Assembly: GCA_954871525.1 (NCBI GenBank)
Contig: OX940870.1
Span: 31,424,555-31,488,554 of the forward strand
Source: Parietaria judaica
Taxonomy: Eukaryota; Streptophyta; Magnoliopsida; Rosales; Urticaceae
Length of the DNA: 64,000 nucleotides
Direction of reading: 5' to 3'
In this document: piece after piece, positions 59,601 to 64,000 of the stretch
Position numbering within the stretch: the first letter of the stretch is position 1
Layout of the letters: each line of letters opens with the position of its first letter
Notes under the pieces: generated by a model
Databases searched by the model: none
Seen by the model: the letters and a program-made list of their open reading frames with translations, nothing else
What the model was told of the DNA's origin: nothing
Made by a program: the position numbers and the translations under genes

Positions 59601-60326
59601 TTCGAGGATCGTGAAGGTATTTCATATTCCTTAAATATAATGAGGTGGATTGTTATTTTGTTTAAGAACGTAGAATCGCAGTATTCCAAACCAGGTTAAC
59701 ATAATTGTGTTTAAAAACTTGGAATTTTCTTTAACCAAATGCAAAATTAAAGTTTTTGAGACGGTCCCAAATGCTTCATACCAGTACCTTTTTCCATTAT
59801 ATAGTAAAAAATATTCTAACTAATCAACTATGTAGAATAATTAAATCATGGAAAAAATAATAATTTATAAACTAATAAGCATGAGCTTCACCAACGTATT
59901 CCATTTTCTTTTTCGCTTGCAACATTCTTCTATGGTCCCACGTCGTCGGTTTCGTCACGTGACTAGAACCAAGAAAACAGAATTTTACTTAAGTGTCTTA
60001 CCCTAAATCCTAGACAGGATATACGACTAATTTTCTGAATAATGATCGTCTACTTTTGTCATTGATTTAGGGTCTCTTAAATTGACCATACATTACAACC
60101 TAATGACCTGGACCCAAACCTTAAAACCTAATCGCCGAAACCCTAAAATGTAGCATAATTAAACCGTGACTAATGTTAACACATTGTGATGAAGGTGTCG
60201 AGAATGGAAGAACAGAAGCCGTTCCAAGCATCCTCACTGAGCAGCCACATGAATTCCGTTCACGACAAACCGGATTATTCGGCATCTCGTCTACAATGGA
60301 GGAGAGACCATATCGATTGTGCTTGA
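56606..60326 (+). CDS. RRM-domain nuclear RNA-binding protein with N-terminal PWI-like domain
   Basis: Proposed exons: 56606-56740, 56886-56986, 57415-57556, 57663-57758, 57839-57932, 58114-58514, 58640-58763, 58997-59052, 59351-59457, 59529-59616 and 60195-60326; 1,476 nt, 491 aa, all phases consistent. The N terminus (SAKLSRFLPELTDDVFA then EYITVLVCNGKNQYQ and WLWGYVFE) resembles the PWI-like poly(A)-RNA-binding fold. Residues ~100-320 are Arg/Ser/Lys-rich and probably disordered. A short coiled coil follows (MIEVKQRLDKVAMELSELRS). The RRM lies in exons 8-10, with RNP2 SRTIFVSNVHFAA and RNP1-like GSAYVTFASKDS and the end SRIVKV, most like PABPN1-type RRMs. The last exon is inferred from frame, acceptor and the tail SASRLQWRRD; the preceding 578-bp intron makes it the weakest part. 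Role is probably in nuclear mRNA 3'-end or poly(A) metabolism; I do not recognise a named gene. Confidence 0.78.
56762..56882. repeat. Microsatellites in intron 1 of the RRM gene
   Basis: A (CT)n tract at about 56,762-56,782, a (GT)n tract at about 56,825-56,846 and three GCGTTT units follow each other within one 145-bp intron. Confidence 0.85.
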
Positions 60327-62114
60327 GGGCCCTAACAAAGCTCGTTGCTCGTAATCAATACACTAACAATGCGGGACTCTAGTTTTGCTAGGAAAATGCT
60401 CGGAAATTATTCCAAACATGAGATACTAACCATGAAAAGTCTCGAGTTCCCTGAGAAGATCAAACTATTTTCAGGTTTTGATCTTCAAACATTTACCACA
60501 TACCACACTATCATCTTCATGCACGGAATTTTCGGACATGAGACAGTTTGGAGACTGAAATTTAAAGGGTGAGAGAGGTTTTGTAAATGTAATCACTTCT
60601 CGATCTCTTAATGTTCGATTTTCTCGAAAAGTAGGTGTAGAAAATTCTGCTAATGCCGTCTTAGCTTAATTACAGGTGTTAGTTCTTGCTTCAACTAAAT
60701 ACACACATGTAGTTTAAGCTTCTTCTTTTTTTAACTTGAGAAGTGAACGTGGCCAATTTGGTTATGTAAAAGTCGCCTCTGAAGACGGGAACGCCTGATT
60801 ACGAGGAGCACGAGTTAGGCTCACTTTCGGAACAAAAAAGTAGGTTTCAATTTTAACTAGTTGTACAAGTTGTCTTATTGATGTCAGATTGTGAAGAACA
60901 GCATCTTTTTGAGTCTTGCTTGTCCTGCAAGTAACACCGTTTTGACTAGATTAGTGATTAGCTTTGTTTCTTATTATGTGAGTGAGTGAAAGACCAAGCT
61001 TTATTGTTGAAGTGAAAGTGTAAGTCAAAACGACCACAATAATTTCTACACCAAACAAGCATTATTATTATTATTATTTATGTACTTCATTTCCCACCCA
61101 ACAGTAACTCGTATTCCCCTTCTAGTCTATCAAGGACTAATGATTATTTTATGATGGGATTGGGAGATCAATTCTAGTCCTCTAATTTTGACTTTTAGCT
61201 ATTTATTTTGTAAATGACCATACAACACACTATTATTTGTGTTCATATTTAGTTTTTTTTTTGTTAGATCTCTGTTTTTTTTTTCTTTCGTACAAGAGAA
61301 TTTTTTTTTGGTTTAGTAATTTTGGGGCTAAATAAATCTTCAGATTTTGTGTGTTTTGTACTTTGTTCTTTACTAGGCCCCAAAAACTAAAAGAGAATTT
61401 ATTTAGCCCAAGATTACCAAGACAAAATACATGATTGATTCTCTTCTTTTTTAATATTGGTATTGATTTGACCCTTTGCTAAAAAAAAAGAAAAAAAAAT
61501 CACTGTCAAGTAACATAACTTTTAATTTAACATTTATCTAATTTTTTAAAAAATATATGAAATCTTTTTACAATTATTATTATTTAGTGAAATAACAAAA
61601 AAATCGTTAAAAATATATATATATATACATTTTTTATATTTAAATAAAAAAATATCGATAATTTTTTTTGTTAATCAATGATTAAAGGGTCCGTGAGCTA
61701 TACAAAAACATCTATTTTGGAACGCAAATCCAAATCCGCACATCTATCATAATCATTTACTTCTTTAAGTGATCAAATTTGCACATTTTGTTTTCAATTA
61801 AAAAAGAGCTAATAGTGCCAATTATTCTTTTTTATTTTTTTATTTTATTCCGCAATTTGATGTATTCTTAGCTAGTAGCATCTAATTTTGTCGTGGGTAC
61901 AAGTTTCTTGCTTTAATTTTTGGTCAAATTTTCGAAAAGCGATGAGATGGTCATAAATATTAATATGCATGAGATTCTAATTTTAATGTACAATTTCAAC
62001 ATATGACATGACTTATGGATAACAGTTACAAATTACAACATCTTAAAGTTAAGTTGTTTACACAAACTTCTAATCACTGGCAGTTACACAACCAAGACCG
62101 TACTTTAAGCAGTG
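60327..62114. other. Intergenic region between convergent RRM and EXO70 genes
   Basis: AT-rich sequence containing the two 3' flanks. A short (ATT)n tract occurs near 61,062-61,078 and an (AT)n tract near 61,614-61,627. I see no gene, RNA gene or mobile element that I can support. Confidence 0.55.
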
Positions 62115-63947
62115 TCATAAGGCAGTGAGAGTGACCCGAAACCGGTTCGCCACGACGTTCTTGATTCGCGCCCCGCTGCAGAACATAGAGCTCAGCTTCT
62201 TCTCCAACCTCTGAGCCGTCTCTTCTTCGACCGGAGCCTCGCAATGCTTCACGTAGTTTCTGTACGGTGGCACGACGGTCTGCACTAAGAGCCGGCACAC
62301 GTTCCGCCGCAAGCTCTCGTCCGTAATCACCCACTTCGAGTGCTTCTCGAGCCTCTCGTCGATCGCCTCATTCAGCGAGGAAACCGAAACTAGTCCTTTG
62401 CGGTTTAGAAGAGGCAGCATCTCTCCCCAGCTCTCCTTCAAGTAGCTCGCTGCGTACAAGTCTCGGTAGTGCTCGTGCGCGCTCAGCCACTCCTCGCCCA
62501 TGACGTCACCGAGCCTCGTACCTTTCAGGCTGCAGAAGTGGCAGTGGTTGTTCATCATGAAGAGGCGCGAGTGCGACGTGTCCGCATAGGCTTTCGACCA
62601 TTCGTCCAAGTTCAGCCCGATCTCCTTCATTATTGTTCGGATGTGGTTTGGGACGAGACTCTCTTTGGAGAATGCCTCGTTCTTCCACTTCCGGTCGATG
62701 CTCAACACCTCAGTCAAGGCCGCCTCGTAGAAGTCGGAGAGGAGTCGGTTGGAGAGTTCGGTCACGAAGCTCACGAGCTTTGGGACGCTGCCGTCGGGAG
62801 GAGAGGAGAATTGTCTTTGGAGCGCCACTTGCTCAGGGAGTTCCAGGAAGATGAGGCAAACTTTCTCCACTATGTTCTTCACGAGATCTCTAGTCAGGGC
62901 TTGGATTTCCGAGCAGGCCTCGGAGCCGAAGATCCAGCTGAATTCCGGTCTCAGCCCGTTGAGGGCTTTGAAGATTTCTAGCAGCCTAAGGAGCTTGATT
63001 GGGTCCTTCTTGATCTTGGTAATTTTTATTCCGAATCGGAGGAACGAAAGGATTCCGGATTCGATAGCAATCTTCGCGAAGCTGTCGATCCAAACCTCGC
63101 CTGAGTCGACCTTTTCGAATACTTTTCTGCAGAGTTCGTGCTCGGGCCTGAACACGCTCTTCACCGCCATGTCCAAATGCCTGCCCCATCGCTCGACGTA
63201 ACTCTCAATGAGCTCCATATCATCGTATCCGGTTACTTGCACGTCAAGGTACTCCAAATCCAGAGCTCCCAAGCGAATTCTAGCATTCAAGACCCGAGCT
63301 CGAACGAAAAACGACACGCAGTTATTGAGCCGGTCGTTAGCCTCTAACCTCTCAACGACTGCGTGAAGCTTCTGAATCAACATCGATGTCATATCAGCAT
63401 TCTCCATTATCAGCCTTCTGAACTCGTCTTCGAGCTCGTCCAACGCAGAGTGGATCAGCCCTCCTTCGAAACGTGAACGTTTCTCCATGTCGTGCAGCTT
63501 CTCTAAGCAGCCAAGAGATTGCTTCAGCCCCAAGAAACGCCCGTCAATGGCGACGAGCGAAAGAATCTCCTCCACCCAATGAATCAACAACTCGCAGTTG
63601 CTCGACAGAAAATTCAACGCCTCTTCGAGCCTCTGCACGACAGAGACATAAGCAAAGAGATCGGCACGTGGGTCAGAGACGAGCAGAGAGCTCTCGAGCT
63701 CGCAAACAGCGTCATTCACTCGCACGATCGCAGCGACGGGACCAACGACACACTCGATCTGGCTCCGCAAAGCGTTCCGAGTGCTCTCATGGACAACCAA
63801 GTGCCTGATTTGAGCTTCCAAGCTCGGCAAAGTTCGCCCGATCTCCCGCAATCTCACGGCCGACTCACTCAACGCAGATGAAACGTGCGCGGATTGCTGT
63901 AAGCTCGACTTGAGCAGCCGCCGAGCAGCGTCGATTCTCTCGTCCAT
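62115..63947 (-). CDS. EXO70: Exocyst complex component EXO70, single-exon paralogue
   Basis: EXO70 subunits link the exocyst tethering complex to phosphoinositides on the plasma membrane and direct secretory vesicle fusion. This is one uninterrupted 610-aa frame, GC-rich, starting at ATG 63,947 (MDERIDAARRLLKSSLQQSA). The N-terminal coiled part includes ALSESAVRLREIGRTLPSLE. The EXO70 superhelix follows (~aa 230-600), with DPIKLLRLLEIFKALNGLRP, SSPPDGSVPKLVSFVTELSN, LFMMNNHCHFCSLKGTRLGD and VVPPYRNYVKHCE. Length is normal for the family. Plant EXO70A genes have many introns; intronless genes belong to other clades. The pattern SLLVSDPRADLFAYVSVVQRL and the DPIKLL/PPDGSVP motifs recall clades G/I, but I cannot settle the clade. 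About 50 bp of upstream sequence remain before the window ends. Confidence 0.93.
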   Translation of the reverse strand: MDERIDAARRLLKSSLQQSAHVSSALSESAVRLREIGRTLPSLEAQIRHLVVHESTRNALRSQIECVVGPVAAIVRVNDAVCELESSLLVSDPRADLFAYVSVVQRLEEALNFLSSNCELLIHWVEEILSLVAIDGRFLGLKQSLGCLEKLHDMEKRSRFEGGLIHSALDELEDEFRRLIMENADMTSMLIQKLHAVVERLEANDRLNNCVSFFVRARVLNARIRLGALDLEYLDVQVTGYDDMELIESYVERWGRHLDMAVKSVFRPEHELCRKVFEKVDSGEVWIDSFAKIAIESGILSFLRFGIKITKIKKDPIKLLRLLEIFKALNGLRPEFSWIFGSEACSEIQALTRDLVKNIVEKVCLIFLELPEQVALQRQFSSPPDGSVPKLVSFVTELSNRLLSDFYEAALTEVLSIDRKWKNEAFSKESLVPNHIRTIMKEIGLNLDEWSKAYADTSHSRLFMMNNHCHFCSLKGTRLGDVMGEEWLSAHEHYRDLYAASYLKESWGEMLPLLNRKGLVSVSSLNEAIDERLEKHSKWVITDESLRRNVCRLLVQTVVPPYRNYVKHCEAPVEEETAQRLEKKLSSMFCSGARIKNVVANRFRVTLTAL

Positions 63948-64000
63948 GGCTTCGATTAAGGCTTTGGTTTAGTGGTGAGATTAGAGTTAAAAGCAGGGCA

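Noticed and set aside
62469..62981. 170-codon + strand frame opposite the EXO70 gene
   Set aside because: It is antisense to a conserved EXO70 frame in GC-rich DNA, with no recognisable domain.

Overview
This window is nuclear DNA of a eudicot plant. Every protein-coding gene recognised has a plant orthologue, most are split by short AT-rich GT-AG introns, and the gaps between them hold plant-type mobile DNA (a Mutator-like element, MITE or fold-back elements, an LTR-retroelement remnant). Nothing in the sequence fixes the genus.

Layout: (1) 0.8-2.7 kb, +, chloroplast ribosomal protein uL18c. (2) 4.7-26.5 kb, -, one very large VPS13 gene of the SHRUBBY/VPS13S type. I traced it as 47 coding exons that sum to 10,146 nt, giving 3,381 aa. 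(3) 26.6-30.9 kb, a gene-free block with an LTR/PBS remnant, a fold-back MITE and an AT-rich fold-back repeat. (4) 31.1-34.9 kb, +, coatomer beta (beta-COP). (5) 35.6-37.9 kb, +, chloroplast glutamyl-tRNA-reductase-binding protein (GluTRBP/PGR7). (6) 38.6-41.0 kb, -, a class II phospholipase A1. (7) 41,736-52,055, a complete 10.3-kb Mutator-like element (MULE). (8) 55.3-55.9 kb, -, cytosolic ribosomal protein eS27. (9) 56.6-60.3 kb, +, an RRM protein. (10) 62.1-63.9 kb, -, a single-exon EXO70.

The most interesting region is the MULE. It has a perfect 9-bp target-site duplication and degenerate terminal inverted repeats. On + it carries a MuDR-type transposase gene broken by one in-frame stop and one homopolymer frameshift. 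Convergent on - is an intact eight-exon gene for a 577-aa DUF1985 protein with no Ulp1 protease domain. Its left arm holds a captured fragment of a chloroplast FKBP17-2-like gene. Its non-coding space (introns, the region between the two genes, flanks) is filled with a 20-bp-period array of the palindrome GTAAC-N4-GTTAC. In Arabidopsis VANDAL MULEs, an element-encoded anti-silencing protein (VANC) recognises short motifs that have accumulated in the same elements. An intact DUF1985 ORF beside a damaged transposase and an element-confined motif array suggests a comparable, apparently undescribed motif/anti-silencing pair. That function is inference; the parts are visible in the sequence.

The host genes are housekeeping (translation, vesicle coats, lipid transport, exocyst, tetrapyrrole control) and show no operon-like functional grouping.
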